Shown here: one piece after another, positions 34,038 through 46,255 of the stretch
How positions within the stretch are numbered: the first letter of the stretch is position 1
Layout of the letters: each line of letters opens with the position of its first letter
NCBI GenBank assembly: GCA_007693585.1
Contig: REDH01000090.1
Coordinates: forward strand, 1 to 55,857
Source of the DNA: Deltaproteobacteria bacterium
GTDB taxonomy: Bacteria > Myxococcota_A > Bradymonadia > REDH01
Length of the DNA: 55,857 nucleotides
Direction: 5' to 3'
Program-made: the position numbers and the translations under genes
Notes under the pieces: generated by a model
The model's database searches: none
Told to the model about the DNA's origin: nothing
Seen by the model: the letters and a program-made list of their open reading frames with translations, nothing else

Positions 34038-34799
34038 TCAGGGTGTCGCGCCCTCGAGCAGCCGCCGCCGCTCCTCGAGCAGGTCGAGCCGCTCGCGCAT
34101 CCGCAGCTCCGCCCGCGCGAGCAGGAAGGCGTCGTCGCCATCGCGCACCATGTCGCAGCCGAAGTCCTCCACCCAGTGCACCGTCCCCAGCGCCGACTCG
34201 GGGGCGGGGTGCCGGGGACGCACGACCGTCTGCGCCTCCACGACGAACAGCCGCTCGTCCTCCATGACCCGCGCGTGTACCCGCATTTCCCCACCCTGCC
34301 CGCCGTAGAGCGCCGTGAGGTCGAAGATCACGAGGCACGTCGCGCCGAGCACGTTGTAGAAGATCGGGCCGGTAGCGCGAATCGACAGGGACTCCACCAC
34401 CTCGCCGGTCTCCGTGTTCCGCGCGACCACGTCCAGCGGCCCCGTCAGCGCGGTCGTCGTGTCGAGGTGTCCCGGGAGTACGGTGACCGGACGCGCGAAG
34501 GACACCTCGACCTCCACGGGCACCTCGCTGCGGTTGATGACGTGGACGATGACATCGGTCGAGGACAGCAGCCGCGCGGCGAAGGGGCCGAAGCCGAGCG
34601 CCCACGGGATGCCGCCGATGGCGACGACGCCGGCCAGCACGACGAGGGCGATGGTCAGCCCCTGGCGACGCCGGGCGCGCTCGAAGCCGTCCTCCTCGAG
34701 GTCGTCGACGCCGACGGGAGCACTGGCCGCGGTCTCCGCGGCCGGTTGCTCGTCGACCGGTGCTCCCTCGGGTGTCGGATCGGCTGGGCTGGGGCTCAT
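34038..34799 (-). CDS. Single-pass membrane protein of unknown function, 253 aa
   Basis: Acidic/Pro-rich N-terminus of about 45 residues, one transmembrane helix (GLTIALVVLAGVVAIGG), then a beta-rich extracytoplasmic domain (DVIVHVINRSEVPVEVEVSF, HARVMEDERLFVVEAQTVVR) ending in a coiled-coil (LRMRERLDLLEERRRLLEGA). No family recognised. It converges on the previous gene with a 6-nt gap. Confidence 0.75.
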   Translation of the reverse strand: MSPSPADPTPEGAPVDEQPAAETAASAPVGVDDLEEDGFERARRRQGLTIALVVLAGVVAIGGIPWALGFGPFAARLLSSTDVIVHVINRSEVPVEVEVSFARPVTVLPGHLDTTTALTGPLDVVARNTETGEVVESLSIRATGPIFYNVLGATCLVIFDLTALYGGQGGEMRVHARVMEDERLFVVEAQTVVRPRHPAPESALGTVHWVEDFGCDMVRDGDDAFLLARAELRMRERLDLLEERRRLLEGATP

Positions 34800-35063
34800 G
34801 GTCGGTGGTTCCGCGGGAGGGGGAGGGGATTCGGCCAGGCCATGCGGGCCCGACCGCGCCGGTATAGCGCAGTCGTCCGGGGGTGCAACGGTGCGCTTCC
34901 GGAGGGGCGGTGGGGCGAGCGGGTCGTGCCGAGCGGGTCGGGCGAGAGAGTCATGGGCAGTGCCGCGGGTTGTCGTGGCTGCCCGCGGACGCTAGGGAAG
35001 GCCCGGGTGCGTTCCCCCGGGATGGCGGGGCGCACCGTCCCCCCGAAAAGGCGAGGTCGGTCG

Positions 35064-36596
35064 ATGTCCAGGTCCTGGGCGCTGCGCCAGCAGATCGAGG
35101 CAGTGCTGAGCGACGAGCGCGGAACCCTCCGCAAGGAGGCGCCCGTTCGTGTGGCGATGCTGTACCCGAGCCCGTACCGGGCCGGGATGAGCAGCCTGGG
35201 GTTCCAGCTTCTGTACCGGGAGATCAACGCTCGGCCGGACTGTGTGGCGGAGCGGAGCTTCCTTCCGGACGACCCGGCGGCGTGGCGGAGTTCCCGAACG
35301 CCGCTGATGACCTGGGAGTCGTGGACGCCGGTGAGCCATCACGCGGTGGTGGCGGTGTCCCTGGCGTACGAGCTGGAGCTTCCGGGGCTGCTCGAATGCC
35401 TTGATCTGGCGGGGATTCCGCTGCGGGCGTCGGACCGTGGGGAGGCCGATCCGCTGGTGGTGCTGGGGGGGCCGCTGACCTTCTCGAACCCGCTCCCGGC
35501 GGCGCCGTTCGCGGACGTGGTGGTGATGGGCGAGGGCGAGGAGGTGATCCACGCGATTCTCGATGCGGTGGAGGCCGGGGGGTCGCGATCCGCGATCCTC
35601 GACCGTCTGGTCGACGTTCCCGGGCTCTACGTGCCGGCGGTGCACGGTGAGCGGCTGCTGCCCGTCATCGCTGCGGACAACGTGCGCCTGCCGGGCCATG
35701 GCGTGATCGTCACCCCCCACACGGAGCTGGCGGACATGCACCTGGTCGAGGCGGAGCGCGGGTGCCACCGGCGCTGCAGTTTCTGCGTGATGCGTCGGAG
35801 CACGAACGGGGGAATGCGGCTGGCCGAGCCCGACGCCATCCTGGGTGGAATCCCGGACCACGCGCGGCGGGTGGGGCTCGTGGGCGCCGCCGTGAGCGAT
35901 CACCCGAAGCTCGTGGAGATTCTGGATCGGATTGTCGCCGGAGGCCGTGAGGTGGGGCTGTCCAGCCTCCGCGCCGATCGGCTGTCCCCCGAGCTGATGG
36001 AGCTGCTGCGGGCGGGTGGATACCGCACCCTCACGGTGGCCTCGGACGGGGCGTCCGAGCGGCTGCGCGTCGTGCTGCAGAAGGTCATCCGGGAGCAGCA
36101 CCTGCTGCAGGCGGCGCACTACGCCGCGACCTACGGGATGCGCACGCTGAAGGTGTACATGATGGTGGGCGTTCCGGGGGAGACCGACGAGGACATCGAC
36201 GAGCTGATCGCCTTCTGCCGCGAGCTGTCGCGGATCACGCCGACGGCGCTGGGCGTGGCGCCGTTCGTGGCGAAGCGGAACACGCCGCTCGACCGCACGC
36301 CGTTCGCGGGCATTCGGGAGGTGGAGGGGACCCTGCGTCGGCTGCAGCGCGAGCTTCGCGGGCGGGTGGATGTGCGGAGCACGTCGGCGCGCTGGGCGTG
36401 GGTGGAGTACGCTCTCGCGCAGGGCGGGTTCGACATGGCGGATGCGGCGGAGGCGGCGTGGCGTGCGGGCGGTGGATTCGCCGCGTGGAAGCGGGCGATC
36501 CGGGCGCACGCGCGGGACGTGCAGCCACCCGACGAGGCGCTGCGCATGGGCCGCCCGACCGGCCGCTTCGCCCACGAGGCCCATCCCCGGGCCTGA
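35064..36596 (+). CDS. Radical SAM protein with B12-binding-type N-terminus
   Basis: 510 aa. N-terminal MLYPSPYRAGMSSLGFQLLY and LVVLGGPLTFSNPLPAAPFA resemble the B12-binding-like domain of this radical SAM group; the iron-sulfur motif CHRRCSFC (CxxxCxxC) is at about residue 235. Downstream are MMVGVPGETDEDIDELI and SADRL-type SAM contacts. It most likely performs a radical SAM modification; TIGR03960-like proteins are the nearest I can recall. ATG 35064 has GAGG 7 nt upstream. The next gene is an MBL hydrolase. Confidence 0.88.
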   Translation: MSRSWALRQQIEAVLSDERGTLRKEAPVRVAMLYPSPYRAGMSSLGFQLLYREINARPDCVAERSFLPDDPAAWRSSRTPLMTWESWTPVSHHAVVAVSLAYELELPGLLECLDLAGIPLRASDRGEADPLVVLGGPLTFSNPLPAAPFADVVVMGEGEEVIHAILDAVEAGGSRSAILDRLVDVPGLYVPAVHGERLLPVIAADNVRLPGHGVIVTPHTELADMHLVEAERGCHRRCSFCVMRRSTNGGMRLAEPDAILGGIPDHARRVGLVGAAVSDHPKLVEILDRIVAGGREVGLSSLRADRLSPELMELLRAGGYRTLTVASDGASERLRVVLQKVIREQHLLQAAHYAATYGMRTLKVYMMVGVPGETDEDIDELIAFCRELSRITPTALGVAPFVAKRNTPLDRTPFAGIREVEGTLRRLQRELRGRVDVRSTSARWAWVEYALAQGGFDMADAAEAAWRAGGGFAAWKRAIRAHARDVQPPDEALRMGRPTGRFAHEAHPRA

Positions 36597-36609
36597 CGCG
36601 GAGGTCTCC

Positions 36610-37494
36610 ATGGAACGCTGGCCGGGCCGAGGCGAGGCGGATGCGGTCGCGCGACTGGGCGACGAGCTCGTCCGGATCCCGGTGCCCTCGCGCACCCTGC
36701 CGCCGGCGACCCACACGAACGTCTTTCTCGTCCGCGGGACGCGGGGCTGGTTCGTGGTGGACCCGGGAGGGCACCGGGACGAGGACAACGCGCTCGCTCT
36801 GGCGGTCCTGGAGCGCATCCCGCGGGAGGATGGCGGCGGCCCGGGGGTGCGGCCGCGGGGGCTCGTCCTCACGCACCATCATCGCGATCACATCGCTGGC
36901 GTGGCGTGGTGGTGCGCGCGGTTCCCGGGTCTGGAGCTGGTGGTTCACCCGCGGGGCCCTGCGCTGTTGCCCGGCTCGTGGAGCGGGCTGGATCTTCGGT
37001 GGCAGCTCGCGCGCGAGGTCGAGCACGAGGGGGTGGGCCTGCTCGACACGCCCGGTCATGCGTCCGATCACCTGAGTCTGCTGTTGCCCGGAGGCGATCT
37101 TCTCTGCGGCGACGTGGTGGCGGGGGTGGGGAGCATCCTGGTCAATCCGCCCGATGGCGACATGGCGGCGTACCTTCGCACCCTGGCGCGTCTGGAGTCG
37201 ATGGACGTCCGCGGGCTTCATCCTGCCCATGGTCCGTCGCCGCAGGAACCCGGGCGGCTGCTCGCCGACTACCGGGCGCACCGACTTGGGCGCGAGCGGC
37301 GGGTGGTCGAGGCGGTCCTGGGAGGCGGTGGGCTGGGGCTGGGGGAGATCGTGGCTCACGGCTGGCCGGAGGTGCCGGTGCTGGTCCGCCCGCTGGCGCG
37401 CAGAGCTGCGCTGGCGCATCTGGAGAAGCTTCGTTCGGAGGGTCGGGTGTGGCGGGACGGGCGGGGTCGTTGGCACGGCGGGTCGGGGTCGTGA
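36610..37494 (+). CDS. MBL-fold metallohydrolase (LACTB2-like)
   Basis: 294 aa. Metallo-beta-lactamase motif LVLTHHHRDHIAGVAWW supplies two His and the Asp; TPGHASDHLSLLL and CGDVVAG supply the remaining ligands, and GLHPAHG the last His. The C-terminus has the LACTB2-type helical winged segment (AHLEKLRSEGRVW). Such proteins are hydrolases or nucleases; substrate unknown. Ribosome binding site CGGAGGTCTCC precedes ATG 36610. Confidence 0.88.
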   Translation: MERWPGRGEADAVARLGDELVRIPVPSRTLPPATHTNVFLVRGTRGWFVVDPGGHRDEDNALALAVLERIPREDGGGPGVRPRGLVLTHHHRDHIAGVAWWCARFPGLELVVHPRGPALLPGSWSGLDLRWQLAREVEHEGVGLLDTPGHASDHLSLLLPGGDLLCGDVVAGVGSILVNPPDGDMAAYLRTLARLESMDVRGLHPAHGPSPQEPGRLLADYRAHRLGRERRVVEAVLGGGGLGLGEIVAHGWPEVPVLVRPLARRAALAHLEKLRSEGRVWRDGRGRWHGGSGS

Positions 37495-37546
37495 CCGGTG
37501 CGTGCGCATGTTGTGCGGGAACGACCGAAGGGGCCGACAGGTTGCC

Positions 37547-37575
37547 TTGACACGTCCCGGGGCCCGTGTTACCAA
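37547..37575 (+). promoter_or_regulatory. Candidate promoter of the atp operon
   Basis: TTGACA at 37547-37552, 17 nt, then TACCAA at 37570-37575. The -35 is perfect, the -10 is weak (3 of 6). It is the only such site in the 225-nt gap ahead of the atp operon. Confidence 0.45.
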
Positions 37576-37719
37576 CCGGCGCGCCTTGCGGGCGGCGCGA
37601 CTACCGCCCCCCAAAAGGCTGAAACATAAGGTGAATTCCAAACATGTCGCGTCGGCCGACGGCGTCCTTCCCCGGCAGGGGGCGGGGCCACGTTCCGGGG
37701 GCGAAGAGCGAGGATGGCG

Positions 37720-38193
37720 ATGCAATCGATCGAGAGCTGGCTCCCGGAGCCTGCGGCGATGGGCAGCATGGAGCTGGATGCCAGCTTCGTCGCCGCGCTG
37801 GTGCTCTTTCTGCTGGTGTACCTGTTTCTGTCGAACGTGCTGATCAAGCCGTACGTGGCGCTGGTGCAGAAGCGCGATGCGCTGACGAAGGGGACGAAGG
37901 ACGCCGCGGTGGGGATGCGGGCGGAAGCGGAACGTGTGGTGTCCGAGTACGAGGAGTCGATGAAGGCGGCCCGTCTGGAGGCTTCGGGTCTTCGCGAGGA
38001 GCTTCGTCGTTCCGGTCAGCAGGAGGAGCAGCGTCTGGTCGAGGGTGCGCGTCGCGATGCGACGACACGTTCGGCGGAGGCGCGGACCTCGCTCGAGGCG
38101 CAGATTGCGGAGGCCCGCACGGGTCTGGAGCAGCGCGCGGACGAGCTTGCGGACGAAATCGCATCGCGCGTGCTGATCGCGCGGCAGAGCTGA
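37720..38193 (+). CDS. atpF': ATP synthase F0 subunit b'
   Basis: 157 aa. One transmembrane helix (FVAALVLFLLVYLFLSNVLI) followed by a long coiled-coil stalk (ALVQKRDALTKGTKDAAVGM through EIASRVLIARQS). Pairs with subunit b as the peripheral stalk of the F-type ATP synthase. An ATG at 37714 abuts the AGG of the ribosome binding site; ATG 37720 with 6-nt spacing is preferred. First gene of the atp operon; subunits a and c are absent here and must lie elsewhere. Confidence 0.9.
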   Translation: MQSIESWLPEPAAMGSMELDASFVAALVLFLLVYLFLSNVLIKPYVALVQKRDALTKGTKDAAVGMRAEAERVVSEYEESMKAARLEASGLREELRRSGQQEEQRLVEGARRDATTRSAEARTSLEAQIAEARTGLEQRADELADEIASRVLIARQS

Positions 38194-38204
38194 GGGTGCG
38201 TCGA

Positions 38205-38819
38205 ATGAGCAACAGCTTGCGACAGGTGATGCGTCTTGTGATGGCCCTTGTGGTGGGTGCCGCGGTGATGCTGATGGCCGACTCGGCGTGGGCCGCGCCC
38301 GGGGATGGGCCTGCGGAGTTCCTGCTGGGCGAGTTCGTGTCGGCTTGGGTGAACTTCGCGATCTATCTGTCGATTATCATCGTCTTTGGTGGTGCGGCGA
38401 TCCAGCGTTACTTCCGCAACCGTCGGGACAAGCTGACGAGCGGGATCGAGGAGGCTGCGGAGCTTCGCCGTCGCGCGGAGGCGGAGCTTGCGGAGTACCG
38501 GTCGAAGCTCGAGGGGTTCGAGTCAGAGAAGGTACGGGTGCTCGAGGAGTTTCGTGCGATCGGCGAGCGCGAGCGCGATCGGCTGGTGGCGGAGGCGGAG
38601 GCGGAGGCGGAGCGGATCCGTCGGGACGCGGAGGCGGCGATCGAGGTGGAGATTCGTCAGGCGCGTGTGCGCCTGGAGGCCCAGCTCGTGGATCGTGCCC
38701 TGTCGATGGCACGGGAGCGGGTGGAGGCGCGGATGACGCCGGAGGAGCGTCGTCGGCTGGCGGATGCCGGGGTGCGCGACGTGGCGGAGGCTGCGGGTGA
38801 TTCACGGATCGTTCACTGA
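38205..38819 (+). CDS. atpF: ATP synthase F0 subunit b
   Basis: 204 aa. N-terminal leader-like segment (RLVMALVVGAAVMLMADSAW, AAPGD) resembling a cleavable signal peptide, then a second hydrophobic helix (WVNFAIYLSIIIVFGGAAIQ) and a long coiled-coil (ELRRRAEAELAEYRSKLEGF). Signal-like leaders on subunit b are seen in delta-proteobacterial lineages. Forms a heterodimer stalk with b'. Confidence 0.9.
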   Translation: MSNSLRQVMRLVMALVVGAAVMLMADSAWAAPGDGPAEFLLGEFVSAWVNFAIYLSIIIVFGGAAIQRYFRNRRDKLTSGIEEAAELRRRAEAELAEYRSKLEGFESEKVRVLEEFRAIGERERDRLVAEAEAEAERIRRDAEAAIEVEIRQARVRLEAQLVDRALSMARERVEARMTPEERRRLADAGVRDVAEAAGDSRIVH

Positions 38820-38828
38820 GGAGTTTCG

Positions 38829-39374
38829 ATGAGTGCCCACACCGTAGCCGTACGATACGCCAACGCGCTGCTGATGATCGCCGTCGAGAAGGGGACGGTG
38901 GAGCAGACGCGGACGGCGCTTCGGGTCTTCGCTGACCGGATGATGGAGAGCGCGGAGTTTCGGATTGTTCTGGAGAGTCCGGTGATCGACCTTCCGCAGC
39001 GGCATGCGGTGATTCGCGCCGTGGCGGAGAAGGGTGGGATGAGCGCGGACGTGCGCAACTTCCTTCTCTTGCTGGCGGACCGGAAGCGTCTCGCTGTGGT
39101 GCCGCAGATCGCGGAGCATCTGGATCGTCTGGCGGACGATCATCTCGGGATCCTGCGGGCCCGGGTGGACACGCCGCTGGCGATGACGGAGTCGCAGAAG
39201 GCCACGCTGCGCACGTTGCTGGAGAAGAAGTATGGCCGAAAGGTCCAGCTTTCGGAGCGGCTCGACGAGTCGATCCTGGGCGGGTTCCGCCTGGTGGTGG
39301 GGAACACCGTGATGGATGCCACGCTGGATGCTCGCCTTGCGCGGCTGCGGGAGACCATCGTCAACGAACTGTGA
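38829..39374 (+). CDS. atpH: ATP synthase F1 subunit delta
   Basis: 181 aa. OSCP/delta pattern: VAVRYANALLMIAVEKG at the N-terminus and ESILGGFRLVVGNTVMDATL then ARLARLRETIVNEL at the end. Binds the top of F1 to the peripheral stalk. GAGGAG precedes ATG 38829. Confidence 0.95.
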   Translation: MSAHTVAVRYANALLMIAVEKGTVEQTRTALRVFADRMMESAEFRIVLESPVIDLPQRHAVIRAVAEKGGMSADVRNFLLLLADRKRLAVVPQIAEHLDRLADDHLGILRARVDTPLAMTESQKATLRTLLEKKYGRKVQLSERLDESILGGFRLVVGNTVMDATLDARLARLRETIVNEL

Positions 39375-39407
39375 GCGTCGCAGCCGGGGAGCCCGGACGT
39401 CGCGTGA

Positions 39408-40946
<1,539 letters not shown>

Positions 40947-40986
40947 TTCCCCCTCGCGGGACCGTCTCGCGCGCGCAGGAGCGAAG

Positions 40987-41868
40987 ATGCCGAGCCTGAA
41001 GGAAATCCGGAATCGAATCCGGTCGGTGCAGAACACGCAGAAGATCACGCGGGCGATGAAGCTCGTGGCCGCGGCGAAGTTGCGGCGTGCCCAGGACAAC
41101 GTCGTGGCGGCGCGCCCGTACGCGCTGAAGCTTCGCCAGATGATGGCGACCCTCGCCCAGGTGGTGGATCCGGAGCAGGAGCCGCTGTTCGAGGCGCGGG
41201 AGATGCCGAGCAAGTGCCTCCTGATCCCGATCACGTCCGACCGCGGGCTGTGTGGGGGATTCAACTCGACGATCCTCCGCCAGCTCACCCGTTTCGTGCG
41301 GGAGAACAGGGACGCATGGGAGGGAATCGGTGTGGCGCCGGTGGGCCGCAAGGGACGTGAGGGTGTTCGTCGGCTGGACATGGACACCTGGCTCGACATG
41401 CAGGAGGTCCTGCCGGACCGGACGGCGCCGAGCGTCCGGCACGCGGTGGGCGTGCTGTGCGATCTCTTCGTCGCGGGCGAGGTGGATCGGGTCTACCTGG
41501 TGTACAACGAGTTCCAGAGCGCGCTGACCCAGGTGGTGCGCACCGAGCAGTTCCTTCCGCTGTCTGCGGACGCCTTCTCGGACGTGGAGCTGCCCGAGGT
41601 GAACGTGGCCGACATGATCTTCGAGCCGGCACGGGAGGAGCTGCTGGCCGAGATGATTCCCCGCTACCTCGAGAGCCAGCTCTACCGGGCGCTGCTCGAG
41701 TCCGAGGCCTCGGAGATGGGAGCCCGGATGACGGCGATGGACAATGCGACGAAGAACGCCGGCGATTTGATCGACCGGCTCACCCTCCAGATGAACCGCG
41801 CCCGTCAGGCCGCGATCACCACCGAACTCATGGAAATCACCTCCGGCGCGGAGTCCCTCAAGGGCTGA
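40987..41868 (+). CDS. atpG: ATP synthase F1 subunit gamma
   Basis: 293 aa. Terminal helices are typical: PSLKEIRNRIRSVQNTQKIT at the start and MTAMDNATKNAGDLIDRLTL then MNRARQAAITTELMEI at the end; TSDRGLCGGFNS is the Rossmann-like core. Rotor shaft of F1. Confidence 0.96.
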   Translation: MPSLKEIRNRIRSVQNTQKITRAMKLVAAAKLRRAQDNVVAARPYALKLRQMMATLAQVVDPEQEPLFEAREMPSKCLLIPITSDRGLCGGFNSTILRQLTRFVRENRDAWEGIGVAPVGRKGREGVRRLDMDTWLDMQEVLPDRTAPSVRHAVGVLCDLFVAGEVDRVYLVYNEFQSALTQVVRTEQFLPLSADAFSDVELPEVNVADMIFEPAREELLAEMIPRYLESQLYRALLESEASEMGARMTAMDNATKNAGDLIDRLTLQMNRARQAAITTELMEITSGAESLKG

Positions 41869-43530
<1,662 letters not shown>

Positions 43531-43535
43531 GACCC

Positions 43536-43961
43536 ATGAGTGAAGCCCTCCAGATCGAGGTCGTGACGCTCGAACGGGCGGTCTACAGCGGAGCGGCCGC
43601 GGAGATCGTCTTCACCGCGGATCGCGGCGAGCTCGACATTCTTCCCGGCCACCTGGCGCTCATGACGCGTGTGCACCCGGGCGAGCTGCGCATCCGCCGC
43701 GACGGATCCACGGAGTCGTTCGCCGTGGGCGGCGGCTTCGCCGAGGTGCTCGACAACCGGGTCACCCTGCTGGTCACGGCCGCGGAGGGTGTAGCGGACA
43801 TCGACGTCGAGCGGGCGCGGCGTGCCCTCGCGGACAGCGAGAAGCGGCTGGATCAGCGTCCCGGGGTCGACGACGCCGAGATGCGTGAGCAGGCCGAGCG
43901 GCGTGCGCGAGCGGTGGCTCGCCTGCGCGTCGCCGAACGTGCGACCGGCTCGGCGGACTGA
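43536..43961 (+). CDS. atpC: ATP synthase F1 subunit epsilon
   Basis: 141 aa. Beta-sandwich start (QIEVVTLERAVYSGAAAEIV), PGHLALMTRVHPGELRIR and a C-terminal two-helix region (RARRALADSEKRLDQR). Links gamma to the c-ring and can inhibit hydrolysis. Ends the operon; a palindrome follows. Confidence 0.95.
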   Translation: MSEALQIEVVTLERAVYSGAAAEIVFTADRGELDILPGHLALMTRVHPGELRIRRDGSTESFAVGGGFAEVLDNRVTLLVTAAEGVADIDVERARRALADSEKRLDQRPGVDDAEMREQAERRARAVARLRVAERATGSAD

Positions 43962-44042
43962 GCGATCCCGTTCCCGTCCACGGGGGGAGGCGGTAGGCCT
44001 GTGCTCCGGGGCTTTCCGGAGGCGGAGCCGTGATCGGTGTCT

Positions 44043-44058
44043 GGCTCCCGCGGGAGCC
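44043..44058. terminator. Perfect 16-nt palindrome between convergent genes
   Basis: GGCTCCCGCGGGAGCC between the atpC stop (43961) and the opposing lipoprotein stop (44061). Likely bidirectional terminator stem; no U tract seen. Confidence 0.45.
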
Positions 44059-44060
44059 GC

Positions 44061-44513
44061 TCAGGGCTCCGGCGGCAGGAATTCGAGCGGGATGATCTCG
44101 TCTTCCGTCACGGGGGAGACGGGTCCGATCTGCCAGGTGTCGATGACATCCTCGAGGCAGGTGCGGAACGGGTTGGAGAGTTCGATGCGCTCGTTCACGG
44201 TGGCAACACGCAGCCTTCCGTCCTGCCAGATGAGGCGAAGGTGGATGGCGCCTCCGGGGCCTTCGGTGCCGCGGGGGGCGGCCTCGTAGCAGGTGAGGGC
44301 CTCGCGGGCCTGCTCCTCGGAGGGCACGCGTTCGGCGGACACCGGCCCGATGCGGATGGTTCCTCCGGTTCCGCGCAGCTCGAAGGGAGCGGGCTCCGGC
44401 GCTTCGGAGGGTGGGGCGGCCACCGGGGTGGTCGGGGCGCCACAGGCGGCGACGAGAACGACCGACAGGAGTGGCCAGGCGTGTCGGAGCGGGGGGCGGC
44501 GATGGAAGGTCAT
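44061..44513 (-). CDS. Lipoprotein with AgmX/PglI-like (TonB-type) C-terminal domain
   Basis: 150 aa. Lipobox VAACGA after a hydrophobic leader (HAWPLLSVVLVAAC). The C-terminus has a Cys-Tyr pair (ALTCYEAAPR), strands IHLRLIWQDGRLRVATVNER, a second Cys in FRTCLEDVIDTWQIGP; this spacing resembles AgmX/PglI-type domains of Myxococcus gliding and energy-transduction proteins. Family call is by pattern. Its start overlaps the upstream gene's stop. Confidence 0.7.
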   Translation of the reverse strand: MTFHRRPPLRHAWPLLSVVLVAACGAPTTPVAAPPSEAPEPAPFELRGTGGTIRIGPVSAERVPSEEQAREALTCYEAAPRGTEGPGGAIHLRLIWQDGRLRVATVNERIELSNPFRTCLEDVIDTWQIGPVSPVTEDEIIPLEFLPPEP

Positions 44514-45073
44514 GGCGATGTGTGCTCGGGGAGTATCCAGCCGAAGCCCGGGGCATCCGGGGAACCGGCGAGGGCATGGTGCAGGATGGGTGCGTCGCGG
44601 TAGACGGCGTCGATGACGGCGACCCCGTGGGAGGTACCGTTCCATCCGAGGGCGTCGGGCGCAAGGAGCAGCGTCGCCACCGGAGGCGCGTCGGGCGGGG
44701 GGGTGGGGTCGTCGAATGCCTCGACGACGATGACGTGGGCGTCGCTCGCGCGGAGGGTCGCCAGGGCGAGGAGTCGGAGCAGGCTCCATGCGTCGTTGCG
44801 TGGTGGGTGCCCGTCGATGGCGATGCGCAGGACGCCGCGGGTTCGTGAAGCGGTGTTGAGGGTTTCGAGGGAGAGGAGTGTCCATGGGGGCAGGCCGGCT
44901 GCCAGGGTGCGGGCGATGCCTTCGACATCGAGCGCATTGGGGGGGATGAAGGCGTAGCCCGGGACGGGGCCGGTGCGAATGCCGCGACCACGGGTCCCGG
45001 AAGTCCGTCGGAGCAGGTGCACGAGGAGTCCTGTGGCGAGCAGGCTCAGGAGGATGATCAGGAACGGTTCGAT
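44510..45073 (-). CDS. Membrane-anchored hypothetical protein, probably starting at ATC
   Basis: 187 aa from ATC 45073. In this frame the N-terminus is a transmembrane helix (EPFLIILLSLLATGLLVHLL) followed by Arg-rich sequence. The only canonical start, GTG 45022, would delete that helix. GGAGG stands 5 nt before the ATC, in a context (GGAGGTCTCCATCGAAC) nearly identical to the ATG context of the MBL gene at 36610. The rest is a soluble domain with VIVVEAFDDP and AVATLLLAPD-like stretches of unknown function. The 3' end overlaps the lipoprotein gene by 4 nt. Confidence 0.65.
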   Translation of the reverse strand: MEPFLIILLSLLATGLLVHLLRRTSGTRGRGIRTGPVPGYAFIPPNALDVEGIARTLAAGLPPWTLLSLETLNTASRTRGVLRIAIDGHPPRNDAWSLLRLLALATLRASDAHVIVVEAFDDPTPPPDAPPVATLLLAPDALGWNGTSHGVAVIDAVYRDAPILHHALAGSPDAPGFGWILPEHTSP

Positions 45074-45078
45074 GGAGA

Positions 45079-45083
45079 CCTCC
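45079..45083 (-). promoter_or_regulatory. Shine-Dalgarno 5 nt before an ATC start
   Basis: GGAGG on the minus strand, then TCTCC, then ATC at 45073. It supports initiation at a near-cognate codon. Confidence 0.5.
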
Positions 45084-45284
45084 GGCCGCGGGCTGTGGGC
45101 TGCGGGCTGCGTCAGGGCGTGTGGCGCTCTTCGTCGGCCCGCAAGGGGGAAGGGGGAGTGCGTTGCGTGGTCGTGGAGGGCGGTGTAGTCAGGAGGGGAC
45201 GCAGGCCGTCGCGGAGGTGTGCTTTCGTTCCGCGGGATTCTTGCCGGTGTGGCCGCCGGCGATCAGAGTCATGGGCAAGACGCA

Positions 45285-46214
45285 ATGAGCAAGAGGATTG
45301 CAGGCAGGCGGACCCGGGTGGCCCCTGTGTCGGGGGCTTCGGTGTCGAGGGCTCCGGGCCCGGGTGTACTGGCGCTGTCGCTGACGCTGGTCTGGTTCTG
45401 CGCGCCCCTTCCGGCGATGGCCGGGAGCGACGGGGAGTCGTTGCTGGCGGAGGCGCAGGAGGAGGACGAGCGCGCGCGTCAGGAGCGGATTCGTCGGGAG
45501 GCGCAGCGCGAGGCCGACACGCTGCTGGACACGCGCTCGGCGACGGGGAGGGTGATCCAGATTTCGCCGCGTTTTCGGGTGGTGGGGACGCCGGGCTTCA
45601 TGATGGGCCTGTTTCTCGATCCGCACACGAGCCACTGGTCGGGCGGGGAGCGGAACATGGCGTTTGGCGCGGAGGTGCTGCTTCGGGATCCGGGTCGTCA
45701 GGAGCTGTCCTTCTCGCTCGACTGGGCCAATCTTTCGATGCCCGACGGGTACTGGTTGCAGCGGGGCGATCCCGTCCGGCGCGCCGAGTGGACGGAGCTG
45801 GACGCGAGTGTCCTGAACGCGGATGCTGGCATTCGCGGCGTTCGCGCCTTCGGTTCGGCGGGCGAGTGGCAGTGGTTCTATGGGGCGGCGCTGGGTCTGG
45901 GGGTCGTCTTCGGGAGCGCTCACGAGACCCTGGTCGATCGTTCGCGGTGCGATCCGATGCCGGAGCGTCGTTCGACGGACACGTCGGTCCTGCTGCCGGG
46001 CGGCGCGTGTTTCGACGAGGAGGGCAACCCGGTGCTTCAGGAGAACCAGCGTCAGGAGGCGAGCTGGCTGTGGCCGGTCCTGCCATCGGTGGAGCTTCTG
46101 ACGGGCTTGCGCTACGTGATCGCCGATCACTACGTGGTGAGCGTCGAGGCGGGTCTTCGGACCGTGTATCTCTTTGCCGGTCTGACGGTGGGCTATCAGT
46201 TCCAGCCCCGCTGA
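45285..46214 (+). CDS. Predicted outer-membrane beta-barrel protein, 309 aa
   Basis: Signal-peptide-like region (LALSLTLVWFCAPLPAMAG) after a basic N-terminus, a charged helical linker (EAQEEDERARQERIRREAQR), then amphipathic strands ending in aromatic residues (LSFSLDWANLSM, WQWFYGAALGLGVVFGSAHE, LAVGLTVGYQFQPR-type finish with a terminal aromatic). Two Cys in the loop (CDPMPER, GGACFDEEG) may pair. Probable porin-like or adhesin barrel; no family named. Confidence 0.7.
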   Translation: MSKRIAGRRTRVAPVSGASVSRAPGPGVLALSLTLVWFCAPLPAMAGSDGESLLAEAQEEDERARQERIRREAQREADTLLDTRSATGRVIQISPRFRVVGTPGFMMGLFLDPHTSHWSGGERNMAFGAEVLLRDPGRQELSFSLDWANLSMPDGYWLQRGDPVRRAEWTELDASVLNADAGIRGVRAFGSAGEWQWFYGAALGLGVVFGSAHETLVDRSRCDPMPERRSTDTSVLLPGGACFDEEGNPVLQENQRQEASWLWPVLPSVELLTGLRYVIADHYVVSVEAGLRTVYLFAGLTVGYQFQPR

Positions 46215-46255
46215 GGGGGTTCCGGGCGGGCGCGGCGACCAACGACAGGAGAAGG

